33,713 nt of DNA, from the NCBI GenBank assembly GCA_029938635.1, contig JAOZUQ010000028.1, forward strand, positions 1-33,713. The letters run 5' to 3'. Source of the DNA: Candidatus Aminicenantota bacterium (GTDB taxonomy: Bacteria; Acidobacteriota; Aminicenantia; UBA2199). Position numbers and translations under genes: made by a program. The notes beneath the pieces are model-generated. The model had not been told where the DNA came from. It was given only the letters and a program-made list of their open reading frames with translations, and ran no database searches. Shown piece after piece: positions 33,713-33,713 of this stretch. How positions within the stretch are numbered: position 1 is the stretch's first letter; every line of letters begins with the position of its first letter.

Positions 33713-33713
33713 A

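Noticed and set aside
1..33713. CRISPR arrays, tRNA or rRNA genes, transposases, prophage genes
   Set aside because: No spaced direct repeats, no cloverleaf tRNA sequence, and no recognisable transposase, integrase or phage protein was found on reading the window.

Overview
This is a 33.7 kb low-GC window from a Gram-negative, probably anaerobic bacterium. The Gram-negative call rests on a TolC-type outer-membrane factor, an LptC/LptA-type lipopolysaccharide export protein and an outer-membrane lipoprotein-sorting-like protein. A Tat-exported reductive dehalogenase homologue and a menaquinone biosynthesis enzyme (MenC) suggest anaerobic, quinone-linked respiration. TGA is used as a stop and many genes have clear Shine-Dalgarno sites. 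The large BNR/sortilin-like protein and LolA-like protein are typical of FCB-group or Acidobacteria-like lineages, but I cannot place the organism more precisely. I see no rRNA, tRNA, CRISPR array, transposase or phage gene.

Layout. 1-5500: a ygbA-like gene on the minus strand, divergent from a four-gene plus-strand cluster: rdhA (Tat signal, two 4Fe-4S motifs), rdhB (three-helix anchor), a cytoplasmic Fe-S/FAD oxidoreductase and an extended SDR reductase. 5500-6870: a gap with a 52-codon small ORF that directly abuts a GTG-started SGNH-like protein gene. 6900-12750: a minus-strand heavy-metal RND efflux operon (135-aa Cys/His protein, TolC-like factor, adaptor, CusA/CzcA-type pump). 12790-17600: an FHA locus made of a membrane FHA protein (minus), a secreted Ig-like protein and a transmembrane FHA protein (plus), followed by a six-helix membrane protein (minus). 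17830-24440: an SDR, menC with a clear terminator, a 1033-aa BNR-repeat protein upstream of menC, then a LolA-like protein and an HD-domain protein on the plus strand. 24490-32680: a minus-strand run of a 620-aa LptC/LptA-like protein, a DUF362 protein, a fused HyuA-HyuB 5-oxoprolinase and an NRAMP-related transporter. 32939-33712: exodeoxyribonuclease III.

The most interesting points are these. The rdhAB cluster lacks the usual rdhC-type partner and instead carries a cytoplasmic Fe-S/FAD protein. The NRAMP-family protein has lost its metal-binding motifs and overlaps a 5-oxoprolinase gene, so it is probably a 5-oxoproline transporter. A paired FHA membrane-protein locus surrounds an unrecognised secreted protein. 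Two structured palindromic elements look like REP or MITE sequences: a two-hairpin element beside the 5-oxoprolinase stop codon, and a perfect 30-bp inverted repeat upstream of xth.
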